Of a stretch of 64,000 nucleotides of DNA, positions 19,761 through 28,494 are shown piece after piece. The notes beneath the pieces were generated by a model. That model did not search any database and had not been told where the DNA came from. It saw only the letters and a list, made by a program, of their open reading frames with translations. The first letter of the stretch is position 1, and every line of letters begins with the position of its first letter. Origin of the DNA: Bacteroidetes bacterium GWB2_32_14 (GTDB lineage Bacteria; Bacteroidota; Bacteroidia; Bacteroidales; UBA12077). The translations under genes and the position numbers were made by a program. The DNA is taken from assembly GCA_001768235.1 (NCBI GenBank), contig MENK01000018.1:54882-118881 (forward strand), given 5' to 3'.

Positions 19761-20741
19761 ATGAAAAAGCTAATTATGATGTGCATAATTGGAATATTAT
19801 TTATTTCAACATCTCTCTATGCACAACGAACAAGTGACATTGAAAACAGTAAAGACTATCCTCTGATAAGCCGTTTCGATGGTTCATTTATCGAATTTTA
19901 TAAAGAAACCAAATGGGGAGCTTATAAATTACCTGTAAACGACAAAGGAGCACTCGATTGGGATAATCCAAAGGTATTAGAAGGAAAGGTAATCCGAATT
20001 CAGTACTCAACATCTATTGACAATAACTCAGAATTTGTATTGCAAAATTACAAAGCCGCATTTAAAAAAGCTGGTTTTAACATACTAATTGCTATTGCAA
20101 ATGAAGAACTTGGAGTAAGTGATAGGCCTCATACATGGCACGCAATGTATTATACATCTGATGGTTATTATAAATGTTTAAATAATTCAAAATTTGGATT
20201 AGGTATAAATTTCCCTATATGGAAAAACAATCATTCTTTTATTGCTGCCTGTGGAAATAAAGACGGGAAAGATATTTATGCAATAATATATACTGTAGTT
20301 AGTGATAATATTACACTTATAACCCAGGATATTATTGAAGTTGAAGCAATAGAAACCGGAATGGTATCAGCTGAAAATATTGCTAAAGGAATTCAAACCG
20401 ACGGGCATATTGCTATTTATGATATTCTGTTCGAAACAGGAAAGTCAGATATTAAGCCAGAATCTGAAGTTGCGATTAAAAGTGTTGCAGATTACATGAA
20501 TAACAATACGAACAAGAAATTTTATATTGTGGGGCACACCGATAATGCAGGCGACTTTTTAGCAAATATGACATTGTCTGAGAATAGGGCAAAAGCAGTA
20601 TTAAACGAACTTATCACGAAATATGCAATAAAAGCAGAACAACTGAAAGCATATGGAGTTTCATCGTTAGCACCAATTGCAAGTAACTCAACAGAAGAAG
20701 GTAAAGCCAAAAACCGAAGAGTTGATATAGTTGAACAGTAA
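19761..20741 (+). CDS. OmpA-family protein with DUF4892-like N-terminus
   Basis: The protein has 326 residues and a signal peptide (MKKLIMMCIIGILFISTSLYAQ). The C-terminal 105 residues are an OmpA peptidoglycan-binding domain: DILFETGKSDIKPES, VGHTDNAGDFLANMTLSENRA and the final KNRRVDIVE. Asp and Arg residues that grip diaminopimelate are in place. The N-terminal 200 residues resemble DUF4892 and have no assigned role. No transmembrane barrel is visible, so the protein is probably periplasmic and wall-bound. It is monocistronic, with a terminator just after the stop. Confidence 0.85.
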   Translation: MKKLIMMCIIGILFISTSLYAQRTSDIENSKDYPLISRFDGSFIEFYKETKWGAYKLPVNDKGALDWDNPKVLEGKVIRIQYSTSIDNNSEFVLQNYKAAFKKAGFNILIAIANEELGVSDRPHTWHAMYYTSDGYYKCLNNSKFGLGINFPIWKNNHSFIAACGNKDGKDIYAIIYTVVSDNITLITQDIIEVEAIETGMVSAENIAKGIQTDGHIAIYDILFETGKSDIKPESEVAIKSVADYMNNNTNKKFYIVGHTDNAGDFLANMTLSENRAKAVLNELITKYAIKAEQLKAYGVSSLAPIASNSTEEGKAKNRRVDIVEQ

Positions 20742-20762
20742 AAATAAAAGTGGAAAAAGGAA

Positions 20763-20799
20763 GCATCGCTTATTTTCGCTGAAGCGATGTTTCTTATTT
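20763..20799. terminator. Terminator between OmpA-family and amidohydrolase genes
   Basis: Arms catcgct (20764-20770) and agcgatg (20783-20789) pair, and flanking A and T residues extend the stem. A T-rich tract follows on the plus strand. It sits between convergent genes ending at 20741 and 20794. Confidence 0.75.
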
Positions 20800-22017
20800 T
20801 TTAAACAAATATGTCATTGGATTTTCGTGCATGAGTTTATCCTTGCGTGGGCCGCATTTAGTTAAAAACTCACCGGCATTTTTCTTAAAATCACCTGCTG
20901 CTAGTGCCATCCAGTAATCAGTACCAAATAATGTTTTGTTTCGAATGGTAATATTATTATCGTAATTATCTAAAAACACTTTTGCAAATTTATTTTCTAC
21001 AATATCATACGAAATATCGGCATATACATTCTCATAGCCCATTAAACGATTAATTGTTTCGATTACTTCGTTTCTCCCGGTTTTGGAAAGTTGCAACCAA
21101 TTATCTATTCCCCCGAAGTGCCCCAAATTAAGTTTCAACTTGGGGTATTTTTTTAAAACAACTTCCCAGTGTTTTGGATGATTAAGGAAGTTAGCCCTTT
21201 CTTTACTGTTTTTAATATTTAAATGATATTTTAACGAAACAACCTCGTTATTTTTAATCTGGTAACCATACATGTCGTAATCATTCTGGTACGATCGTAT
21301 TATTGAGCCTCCACAATGAGTTACAACAGGTATATTCTTTGCTTCACAAATTCTGTAAATAGGCCAAAGCGAAACATCTGATGCAAGATATCCCAAGGCC
21401 GGATAAACTTTTATTCCAAAGAACCTATTGTTATTTTCATCTGGTGTAAATGCATCCAGAAAGAGTTTGTAAAGATTATTATCGCCTCTTTTTTTTGCTT
21501 TTCGCGGATCAACAGACAAAAAAGGTAAAATAGCCCTGTGTTGCATAATCTCTTTGAGTTCTAGAATCTGATCTTTTTGCGTTTTTTCAGCTTTAAAATA
21601 CCAACCCTCATCTAAGTCCATCATTAATGGTACACATACAATATTTTGCTGACAGGCAAAATTCTGGAGATAATGATCGAGTACTTCGGTCATGTTTTTC
21701 ATTTTCATGATTTTGAATAACTCATCAAACTCGTTATCCTTATTACTGCCAACAATTTGTTCGAGAATTTCATCAAACGATTTATCCGGATCGAGATTAC
21801 CTAATAATCTTAGTAGAAAATAATTTTTAGTAACACAGTATTTATCAAAAATATGGCAATGCGTATCGAAAACCACATCAGGCTTTGTCATCATTTGTAT
21901 AACCATTGATGGAACACGATCGTATGGATCATCAGAAATAACAGACATTGCTTGTTGAACAAAGACTTCCGGGTTCATATTGTTTGGATTATTTTTTGTA
22001 GCTACTATATTTGACAA
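20794..22017 (-). CDS. Amidohydrolase-family metal-dependent hydrolase
   Basis: This 407-residue TIM-barrel hydrolase has the first-strand metal motif VFDTHCHIFD (His53, His55), a later His in PVVTHCGGS, another in LNLGHFGGID, and the terminal Asp in LFGTDYWMA. Together they are the amidohydrolase ligand set, lacking only an obvious carboxylated Lys. Members act on C-N or C-C bonds of small acids and esters, and some are decarboxylases. There is no signal peptide, so the enzyme is cytoplasmic. It is followed upstream by the NYN-domain gene on the same strand, about 70 bases away. The substrate cannot be read. Confidence 0.75.
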   Translation of the reverse strand: MSNIVATKNNPNNMNPEVFVQQAMSVISDDPYDRVPSMVIQMMTKPDVVFDTHCHIFDKYCVTKNYFLLRLLGNLDPDKSFDEILEQIVGSNKDNEFDELFKIMKMKNMTEVLDHYLQNFACQQNIVCVPLMMDLDEGWYFKAEKTQKDQILELKEIMQHRAILPFLSVDPRKAKKRGDNNLYKLFLDAFTPDENNNRFFGIKVYPALGYLASDVSLWPIYRICEAKNIPVVTHCGGSIIRSYQNDYDMYGYQIKNNEVVSLKYHLNIKNSKERANFLNHPKHWEVVLKKYPKLKLNLGHFGGIDNWLQLSKTGRNEVIETINRLMGYENVYADISYDIVENKFAKVFLDNYDNNITIRNKTLFGTDYWMALAAGDFKKNAGEFLTKCGPRKDKLMHENPMTYLFKK

Positions 22018-22087
22018 GTATAAAAGTAAGTTGCATTTTCTAATTTCAAATGCTGTAATTACTATTATTCATCCTTTTCTTTTTTAA

Positions 22088-22861
22088 TTATTTTTTGATT
22101 TTCACATAAATATGTTTAATATGAGTTTTTTCAACTTCCCTTTCATCAATAATAAAATGTTTGTGTAGCGATTTTATTAAAGGAGTTAATTTGGGAAATC
22201 CGTAATTTCGAGGATCGAAATCGGGTTTCTTTTTAATTATCAATGCACCAAGTTCAGCCAGAAATGCCCATCCGGTATCATCAGCCAGGTCTTCAACCGA
22301 AGATTTTAATAACTTTATAAACTTATTATCGATTGAATCTATTTTTGTTGCAATGGCAGGTGTGGATGTTGTTTTTGCTGATTTAGTAATTTCTTCTGCT
22401 GCAATTATTTCAATGTAAATAAACTTATCGCAGGCAACAATAAATGGACCAGGGGTTTTCTTTTCGCCAATACCAATAACCAACATTCCCGATTCACGTA
22501 ATCGAACGGCTAAGCGGGTAAAATCACTATCACTTGATACAAGGCAAAAACCATCAACCTTCTCGCTGTGTAAAATATCCATAGCATCAATAATCATTGC
22601 AGAATCGGTAGCGTTTTTGCCCGAAGTATAACTGTATTGCTGTATTGGTGTTATTGCGTGCTCAAGTAATGCAGGTTTCCATCCCGAAACAGTCGGCTTT
22701 GTCCAATCACCATATATTCTTTTTATGGTGGGTATTCCCAGTTTGGCAATCTCATCCAACATTCCTTTTATGTTCGAGTAGGGAATATTATCGGCATCGA
22801 TTAGAACAGCAAGTTTTAAATCGTTTTTCTCTCTCATGGTTAAGTATTTTGTTGGTTGCAT
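22088..22861 (-). CDS. NYN-domain ribonuclease-like protein with OST-HTH domain
   Basis: The protein has 257 residues (249 if the ATG at 22837 is used, which begins MREKNDLKLAVLIDADN). It carries an N-terminal NYN (LabA/DUF88-like, PIN-fold) domain with the acidic residues LIDADN, ATDSAMIIDAMD and SSDSDFTRLA expected for metal-dependent RNA cleavage. The C-terminal 80 residues (about 175-255) match an OST-HTH/LOTUS fold that binds RNA or partner proteins. This pairing is widespread in bacteria and its physiological target is mostly unknown. The protein is probably cytoplasmic. No toxin-antitoxin partner is adjacent. Confidence 0.83.
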   Translation of the reverse strand: MQPTKYLTMREKNDLKLAVLIDADNIPYSNIKGMLDEIAKLGIPTIKRIYGDWTKPTVSGWKPALLEHAITPIQQYSYTSGKNATDSAMIIDAMDILHSEKVDGFCLVSSDSDFTRLAVRLRESGMLVIGIGEKKTPGPFIVACDKFIYIEIIAAEEITKSAKTTSTPAIATKIDSIDNKFIKLLKSSVEDLADDTGWAFLAELGALIIKKKPDFDPRNYGFPKLTPLIKSLHKHFIIDEREVEKTHIKHIYVKIKK

Positions 22862-23049
22862 TTTTTGTTTTTTTAATAAAGTTATTGCATTAGTAGAAGG
22901 AATTAAAGGCTCAAGTTAGTAATTTCCCTTCAATATTCAAACCGGGATGAATACAGCCATGTTGAATCATGTCAAAAGTTTGGAAAACATGCAAAATGGA
23001 CTGGCAATTAGAAATCGGACTGTTAACTTAAACTTGTTGTAATCAGATG

Positions 23050-24192
23050 TTAAACCGAACCGGAAACCGATGGGCTATTTATAATAGGCAAAGTAAACTT
23101 AAAATTACTTCCTTTTCCTTCTTCGCTTTCAACCCAGATTTTTCCACCATGTTTTTCTACAAAATCTTTACAAAGTAATAATCCTAAACCGGTTCCTTTT
23201 TCATTGTTTGTTCCAACAGTTGAATGGAGTTGTGCAGCATCAAACAGTTTACTTAGTTTGTCAGGTTTTATCCCGATCCCGTTATCTGAAACTGTAATTG
23301 TAACATTTTCAGGATTATATTCGGCAAGGATATCAATTTGTCCGCCAATGTTGGTGAATTTTATTGCATTTGAAACAAGGTTCCTCAAAATTGTTTTCAG
23401 CATATCTGTATCTGCAAAAAGGGTTATATCATCGGCTGCAGCCAGATTTATTGTAATGTTTTTCGCATTTGAAACTGGTTTAAGAGCTTCAATAACTTCG
23501 GTACAAAAAGCTTTTAAAACCAGTTCTTTCGGTTCGAAATTTATTTTACCAGATTGCGACTGGGTCCACATTAGGAGGTCTTGTAATAATTCATAAGTGT
23601 TCTTTGCCAGTTTATTAATATTACTTACAAAGCTTTCAATTTTTTCTGAATCGTACTTGTTAATGTTTTTTGCCAATAGTTCGGATAAGCCCAAAAGTGC
23701 ATTAAACGGGCTTTTTAAGTCGTGTGCAAGAATAGACATAAAACGGTCCTTGTCAGTATTCAGTTTTTTTAGCTCTTCATTTGAGATATTCAGCTTTTTA
23801 TTTATTAAAGCGATTTCTTCGGTTTGACTAATTATTATTTTTGCTGATTCTACTAATTTTTCATTTTCGGCAATTTGCGATAAATATTTCCTGCTTTTAT
23901 TTATAAAATACGAAGCCACAATTGCTACAAAAACAAACATGAGAGTCCTGACCAAATCAGCTAAAGATATTCCTTTGCCATTAAATAACTGGGATATTAA
24001 CAAAGTTAATCCGAGTAATAAGGCTATGAATAGGGCTGTTCGTTTCCACCAAATTGCAGAGAGAACTATAGGGATATAGAATAAATGGGTAAAAACAATA
24101 TCTGTTTTAATTACATGATGAAAATAATATATAATTAAAAGACAAAACAAAGTAATTGAGACTACTATTGTTTTTTTTAGATTTTCATTCAT
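23050..24192 (-). CDS. Membrane sensor histidine kinase
   Basis: The protein has 380 residues. Three or four short hydrophobic helices (about residues 8-97) form a compact membrane input with no large external domain. A coiled-coil linker leads to the HisKA phosphoacceptor motif LAHDLKSPFNALLG (His157). The ATPase domain has the N box LVSNAIKF, G1 DNGIGIKP and G2 GTGLGLLLCKDFVE. No receiver or regulator gene adjoins it. The region upstream of the start carries the ~148-bp direct repeat shared with the FISUMP gene, so its promoter may be borrowed or altered. The signal is unknown. Confidence 0.87.
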   Translation of the reverse strand: MNENLKKTIVVSITLFCLLIIYYFHHVIKTDIVFTHLFYIPIVLSAIWWKRTALFIALLLGLTLLISQLFNGKGISLADLVRTLMFVFVAIVASYFINKSRKYLSQIAENEKLVESAKIIISQTEEIALINKKLNISNEELKKLNTDKDRFMSILAHDLKSPFNALLGLSELLAKNINKYDSEKIESFVSNINKLAKNTYELLQDLLMWTQSQSGKINFEPKELVLKAFCTEVIEALKPVSNAKNITINLAAADDITLFADTDMLKTILRNLVSNAIKFTNIGGQIDILAEYNPENVTITVSDNGIGIKPDKLSKLFDAAQLHSTVGTNNEKGTGLGLLLCKDFVEKHGGKIWVESEEGKGSNFKFTLPIINSPSVSGSV

Positions 24193-24353
24193 AGTAAAGT
24201 TTTTATAAGCTTATCCGGCAGAAAACTACTAAGTCTAATGTGAATGCAAGTTATAAAAAAAGAGTCACATTACTTCAAAGTTTCTATAAGCTTCTTTTTC
24301 TAAATTCCTTGAAGAACAAATCTTTTTCAAATAACCATTTGGTTTCTGTTTTC

Positions 24354-24501
24354 ACCCTGAATGTATTCCATAATAAGCTGAGTATTGAATTTCTTCCAGG
24401 ATACTCAAAAACAGGGTAATTAGCAAGGAAGATTAAAGACAAATCGCTGGTTGTTAGTAAGTTGACGACGATTGTTAATAAGGGATGTTTTTAGACAGTC
24501 T
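24354..24501. repeat. Direct repeat copy 1, upstream of the histidine kinase
   Basis: This stretch is nearly identical to 25941-26085, with a handful of substitutions and one three-base gap. On the minus strand a frame without an ATG (about 24284-24489) reads through the repeat and ends in TAG, and it is broken by TGA in the other copy. It is therefore probably not a gene. The rest of 24193-24353 has only a small inverted repeat (24236-24243 with 24265-24272). Confidence 0.85.
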
Positions 24502-24503
24502 TT

Positions 24504-24647
24504 GGCTACGTTTTGTGCGGGATTTTGCTCAGCGTTCCAATCACTCGTTAAAAAATTAAAGTTAAATTAAAAATGTCAAAAAAACCGCTGAACCAACCAA
24601 AGGGAGTTCTGCGAAGCTAAACCCACATTTTTTCTGATGTTGTGTTA
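24504..24647 (-). repeat. attC-like imperfect-hairpin element A
   Basis: This stretch lies 130 bases downstream of the FISUMP stop. Read on the minus strand it begins with TAAC and CATCA, continues through ATGTGGGTTT, has an AT-rich centre, and then AACGCTGAGCAAAATCCCGCAC. The order of motifs matches elements B and C, and the two arms are partly complementary. The centre (atgtcaaaaaaaccgctgaa) is nearly identical to that of element B. The outer right arm is the least palindromic of the three. Confidence 0.55.
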
Positions 24648-24779
24648 TCGTTTTGTTGGTTTTTGTCATGATATTTTTCTTATTCATCTCTAAAAAACCG
24701 ACAAGGATATTACTCCCTGTCAGTTTTAAAATTTGACCGCTACGAGGTATTGCTTAATTTAATCAAATAGTCAAATAAA

Positions 24780-25790
24780 TTAATCCTTTACGCAACGAAC
24801 TGAAAACCCAGAATCCCTACCGGTTTTCATTCTGTAAATATTGCTGCTAGCGAGGTTCATGGCTCGGTACCAAGCTTGACTTGTATCGCCCTCAGTAGCA
24901 CTCCACCAGAAGCAGCTGTCTCCAATATCGTAGAATGTACCATCGCTACTATGGTATCCACCCGGAAGGGCTGTAAAGCCGGTTTCGTTGGTTGCCCCGA
25001 TGTTAGGGCTATTCCAATGCGTTGTACCGGTTTCTTTCAGTTTACCTCCGGCAACACTTTCCCCCCCAAGATATGTTGTTAATTGTGTCCATTCGGCATC
25101 GCTTGGCAAATGCCAGCCGGTGGGACACGCTGCTCTGGCTGCCTCCCAATTATACAAAACGCCATAAGTGCTATAATTAGCCGTTGCTTTGGCATCTGTT
25201 ACGTTTGTTCCATTATAACCATATACATAATAATATGGGATTGTTTCTGAACCCGTAGCAGGACCAACTACACTTGGCAAGTACTTTAAATTTTCTGCCA
25301 TCCATACCTGGTCTCCTATGGTTACTGTTTGGTAAACAGTACCATCGCGGGGGTCGGTAAAACTACTTCCACTACCGCCTTCTTGTGTGGTAAAAGATAT
25401 GGCACTACCGTAACCCATACCTGCACTGTTTGTAGCGTAGGCTCTTACATAATATGTTGTATTTGTCTCTAAGCCAGTAATACTGCTCGTAAAACTGCCC
25501 GCACCTGTGCCATCTTCGGTTTTGTTGTCGTCGATAGTTGGGTTCTCAGTTGTACCCCAGCAAACACCACGTGCTGTTACTGTTGATCCGCCATCATCAG
25601 TTATGTTTCCCCCAGAAACGGCTGTTGTTTGGGAAATTTCTAATACATCTACTGTGGTTAAAACCGGTGCAGTTAATGTTGTCGATGGATTGTTGTCATC
25701 GTCGTTACTTTCGTCACAACTGTTTAAACCAAATACAAATACTCCTGATAACACAAGAGAGTAAATCCAAACTTTGTCTTTGTTTTTCAT
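24780..25790 (-). CDS. FISUMP-domain lipoprotein
   Basis: The protein has 336 residues and a lipoprotein signal with the modified Cys at residue 25 (FGLNSC), followed by an acidic stretch (DESNDDDNN). Residues about 45-140 form a fibronectin-III-like domain (TTYYVRAYATNSAGMGYG). Residues about 148-336 are the Fibrobacter succinogenes major paralogous (FISUMP) domain, recognised by DPRDGTVYQTVTIGDQVWMAENL, GWHLPSDAEWTQL and a final SVRCVKD. Such proteins lie on the cell surface of Bacteroidota and relatives, and their function is unknown. The gene is bracketed by two copies of a 145-bp repeat and followed by element A. Its base composition looks richer in G+C than its flanks, a hint of separate origin. 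Confidence 0.85.
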   Translation of the reverse strand: MKNKDKVWIYSLVLSGVFVFGLNSCDESNDDDNNPSTTLTAPVLTTVDVLEISQTTAVSGGNITDDGGSTVTARGVCWGTTENPTIDDNKTEDGTGAGSFTSSITGLETNTTYYVRAYATNSAGMGYGSAISFTTQEGGSGSSFTDPRDGTVYQTVTIGDQVWMAENLKYLPSVVGPATGSETIPYYYVYGYNGTNVTDAKATANYSTYGVLYNWEAARAACPTGWHLPSDAEWTQLTTYLGGESVAGGKLKETGTTHWNSPNIGATNETGFTALPGGYHSSDGTFYDIGDSCFWWSATEGDTSQAWYRAMNLASSNIYRMKTGRDSGFSVRCVKD

Positions 25791-25891
25791 GTTTTAATAA
25801 TTGTTTATTTATTGTTACTGTCTTTCTTGTATCGTCCTAAAATAAGTTTACACTTTTTAGATTAATTATTATTAGTTAAAAATACGGTTTT

Positions 25892-25926
25892 ATTTTCAAC
25901 CAAGGGTATGCCTTTGGTTGAAAATT
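25892..25926. repeat. Long perfect stem upstream of the FISUMP gene
   Basis: Arms at about 25892-25905 and 25911-25925 (ttttcaaccaagg against cctttggttgaaaa) form a strong hairpin with a short loop. It sits between the FISUMP promoter region and repeat copy 2. No clean T run follows on either strand, so it may be a terminator for read-through or a structural part of the element. Confidence 0.5.
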
Positions 25927-25940
25927 TTCTTGACCATTTT

Positions 25941-26085
25941 ACCCTGGATGTATTTCATAAGCTGAGTATTGAATTTCTTCCAGGATACTCAAAAACAGGG
26001 TAATTAGCAAGGAAGATTAAAGACAAATCGCTGGTTGTTAGTAAGTTGATAGCGATTGTTAATAAGGGAGGTTTTTAGACAGTCT
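25941..26085. repeat. Direct repeat copy 2, upstream of the FISUMP gene
   Basis: This is the second copy of the repeat at 24354-24501 and directly abuts element B, exactly as copy 1 abuts element A. Distance to the next minus-strand start is about 150-160 bases in both cases. The rest of the gene-free stretch 25791-26417 holds the hairpin at 25892 and element B, and otherwise nothing I can identify. Confidence 0.85.
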
Positions 26086-26088
26086 GAT

Positions 26089-26204
26089 GGTTGCGGCTCA
26101 GATGCGTGAGGGTTTGAGCCCTGTTTTACTATCCGCTAATAATGTATAAAATTAAAAATGTCAAAAAACCACTGAAACCCCTCATGAGATGTGAAGCGCT
26201 GTTA
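26089..26204 (-). repeat. attC-like imperfect-hairpin element B
   Basis: Read on the minus strand it starts TAACAGCGCTTCACATC, passes through GAGGGGTTTCAG, and ends with CAAACCCTCACGCATCTGAG and CGC. The arms are clearly complementary: aaacccctcatgagatg faces gcgtgagggttt, and gcgc faces gcggc. The unpaired centre shares its sequence with element A. It follows the unknown gene that ends at 26418. Confidence 0.65.
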
Positions 26205-26417
26205 CAAATTGGGCGTATTAAGTCTAACTATGTCAAGTTGATATTTATTTTACTATGAAAAATAAAAAATATTTTTTTAGGAGGAAATACTTGCTGCCGC
26301 ATACGGCAGAATTAATTTGGATTTCACTCTTTACAATAAGCCATTAACTATTTCAAATTACTGCAGATTTATCAAAATGTTTAAATTTACTTTTATACCA
26401 TTTAAAATCCTTTTTAA

Positions 26418-27095
26418 CTATAACCTTTGTTCAGTGCTTTTTTTTATATTCTCAGTACAGAAAGCATATACTGTATTGATATCTTTTTGAAACCTGTTCG
26501 GTAGAAAAGAAACAAGTAATGAAAATGCTGAAGTTCTAGCAGCATGAATGATCAATTGCCCGCTTAACTTTAATGATGAATTTTCCTTTTTAAGTTTCTG
26601 TGAGATACTAAAAACAATTTCAAAAAGCCCACGAACACTTGAAATTGCCTTTTCTTCTTTAGCCTTTTCTAAATTAATGACAATTGCATCAGCAAAATCA
26701 AATGCAATTAATTCACTTTCATCTGACGTTGCAGTAAAAAGCAGAAGGTCAGATTCTCCACTAAAAATCCATCTTGTTTCATTTTCAAATTCATTTCTAA
26801 GTTTGTTGAACTCATAAGGATTGAATTTCCAAAATTCTTTATTAAGTTCAAATATTTTCTTTGAATCATTTTCATCTGCTTGTTCATAGCCGACCCAAAA
26901 GAAATTAATAATACGCTCAGATCGATAATGAAAATATTCAAAGCTATCAACGATTTCTGATTTAATAAATGAAGTAGGAGGCGCAAAAAGAACACCAATT
27001 AAACTACTCTTTATTCCTTGTTCATCAAATGAATTTCGGATTGTTTTTTTTATTTGGTTTATGGATGCCCCTTGCTCCATGTCAAGTAATTTCAT
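26418..27095 (-). CDS. Unrecognised accessory protein
   Basis: The protein has 225 residues, is soluble, and has no signal peptide. I do not recognise a family. Visible features are a Phe/Glu/Lys-rich middle (FELNKEFWKFNPYEFNKLRNEFE), a short hydrophobic stretch around ESELIAFDFADAIVINLEKA and a C-terminal segment with LIIHAARTSAFSLLVSFLP. There is no clear catalytic motif. It belongs to the minus-strand island, between the TIR gene (upstream) and the FISUMP gene, with an attC-like element on each side. A plausible promoter box lies 40 bases upstream. A role in defence or stress is possible from context only. Confidence 0.65.
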   Translation of the reverse strand: MKLLDMEQGASINQIKKTIRNSFDEQGIKSSLIGVLFAPPTSFIKSEIVDSFEYFHYRSERIINFFWVGYEQADENDSKKIFELNKEFWKFNPYEFNKLRNEFENETRWIFSGESDLLLFTATSDESELIAFDFADAIVINLEKAKEEKAISSVRGLFEIVFSISQKLKKENSSLKLSGQLIIHAARTSAFSLLVSFLPNRFQKDINTVYAFCTENIKKSTEQRL

Positions 27096-27134
27096 TTTAA
27101 TATTTTTAAAATAAAACCTAATTTATTATTATAA

Positions 27135-27142
27135 CAAATATA
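27135..27142 (-). promoter_or_regulatory. Bacteroidota-type -7 box for the unknown accessory gene
   Basis: On the minus strand this reads TATATTTG, a match to TAnnTTTG, about 40 bases before the ATG at 27095. No good upstream TTTG element is found at the usual spacing. It suggests the gene has its own promoter inside the island. Confidence 0.4.
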
Positions 27143-27421
27143 ACATTAATTTACGTTTATGACTAATTTTAAAATATTAAACAAACATTGGTTGCAAATG
27201 TAGCTGAAAGCTGCAAAGCGGGTAGGGAAAAATCATACTTACAAAACCCATCTTAATAAAATTCCTTTCAAACCGACACGAATAGAAATATATACTAAAA
27301 TTATCAGACCAAAATGAAATTGAACCTTGCACAATCTGTCAAATCGTTAAAACCAATTCATGGTTTTCAAACTTTTCAAAATGAAAAGTAGTTTACCAAA
27401 TTTCAAAAAAGCGCCTTATTT

Positions 27422-27555
27422 GTAACGGTATCGGCATACGAAATGTGCGGGATTTTTGCCCAGCGTTTCTATCAACCGTTACTAAAGTTTAAAAATAGTA
27501 AAAAATGTTTGCAAAGCAAGAAACCCAGCATGTTTTGTGATGCCGGGTTAGGGCT
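27422..27555 (-). repeat. attC-like imperfect-hairpin element C
   Basis: This is the clearest of the three elements. On the minus strand it starts CCCTAAC then CCGGCATCAC and ends with ATGCCG and then GTTAC. The outer arms (taacc..cggcat and atgccg..gtta) and inner arms (aaacccagcatg against tgtgcgggattt) pair with several extrahelical bases, and the centre is AT-rich. Length, inverted GTT/AAC ends and position directly after the TIR gene resemble an integron attC site. The other part of the gene-free stretch 27096-27553 shows only the promoter box at 27135. Confidence 0.65.
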
Positions 27556-27560
27556 AGTGC
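27547..27560. repeat. Inverted boundary repeat, 3' side of the TIR gene
   Basis: The 14-mer gttagggctagtgc overlaps the stop codon of the TIR gene. Its inverted partner, with one mismatch, lies just before the gene at 28495-28508. Together they enclose a unit of about 960 bases. Confidence 0.7.
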
Positions 27561-28468
27561 TTTTCATCTTTTATTAAGCTAATTAATTCAGATAATTTGC
27601 CATCAAATAAGCCATCGTCTCTCATATCAAAGTCAAAATGATGTTTCATTATACCTGGAACACTACTTTCTCTGGTTCCACTTCTTAAAATAGGAATAAA
27701 CTTATCATTTGTAAGTCTTTTATACAAATCTTGACCAAGTACAGAAAATTCATAGTTCACTCCACTATCAGTTAATTCTGAACGTTCTTTATAATTCGGA
27801 GTAAAAACTACTAAAACCTTATCAGATTGTAAAATTGAATTTTTCATGGTTTCAAACTGATGCATTCCAGCTTTAAAGTCTTTTTGGTCAAGAATAACTT
27901 TAAAATGTTTGCTTAATTTATTATAAAGTTTGAGTATCCATTTCTTATGAACTTCATTATCCCAAGAATATGAGATAAAAACATTACTTGGTTCTATCTT
28001 TTTATATTTACTAGTTAATAAGTAATATGCAATTTGTGGACTAACTGGTGTGTATTTATATTCTGTTTTTTTAAAATTATTTTCAAACATTTCAAAATCT
28101 TTATCCATAAAGGTTGAAACTTTTCCTGAAGTATTTCCGATTTTAAAATTATCAGTTGAATCATTATTAAATACAAATCTTTTTGACTTGCTATTTATAA
28201 ATTTAGATTCAACATAATGTTTTCCCTTTTCTGTTAATTCTATTTTTAGATTATATAAACTTGACGGTAAATAATGCTCCATCAGTTCATTACTATCTAT
28301 TATGTGTCCAGATGTTATAATAAAATTATTTGATTCTAAGTCATTCAGCACTAATGAAAATACAAATACAGAACTATTTATAATATCGAAAACGATTTCA
28401 ATATCCATTTTTTTCGATATTGTACCATATTTGTCTAAATAATTAAGAATTTTTTCTCTTGGTATCAT
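27554..28468 (-). CDS. TIR/SEFIR-domain protein, candidate defence effector
   Basis: The protein has 304 residues. The N-terminal 95 or so residues look like a winged-helix domain (MIPREKILNYLDKYGTISKK ... LKIELTEKGKHYVESKF). After a linker, residues about 160-300 form a TIR/SEFIR-like domain: NVFISYSWDNEVHKKWILKL, VILDQKDFKAGM, SDKVLVVFTPNYKERS and NYEFSVLGQDLY. Glu240 is a candidate for the catalytic Glu of NAD-cleaving TIR enzymes. Such domains are frequent in bacterial anti-phage systems, where they hydrolyse NAD+ or make signalling nucleotides. No Thoeris, CBASS or Argonaute partner gene is adjacent. The gene ends in attC-like element C and is flanked by short inverted repeats, consistent with a mobile cassette. 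Confidence 0.8.
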   Translation of the reverse strand: MIPREKILNYLDKYGTISKKMDIEIVFDIINSSVFVFSLVLNDLESNNFIITSGHIIDSNELMEHYLPSSLYNLKIELTEKGKHYVESKFINSKSKRFVFNNDSTDNFKIGNTSGKVSTFMDKDFEMFENNFKKTEYKYTPVSPQIAYYLLTSKYKKIEPSNVFISYSWDNEVHKKWILKLYNKLSKHFKVILDQKDFKAGMHQFETMKNSILQSDKVLVVFTPNYKERSELTDSGVNYEFSVLGQDLYKRLTNDKFIPILRSGTRESSVPGIMKHHFDFDMRDDGLFDGKLSELISLIKDEKH

Positions 28469-28494
28469 GATGTCCTACTATTGGGTGAATGAAA

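Noticed and set aside
24284..24489. A minus-strand frame of about 68 codons through repeat copy 1
   Set aside because: It has no ATG, and the same frame is interrupted by TGA in copy 2, so coding is unlikely.
27554..28468. Assignment of the TIR gene to Thoeris or CBASS
   Set aside because: No SIR2-like, ThsA, cyclase or sensor partner is adjacent.
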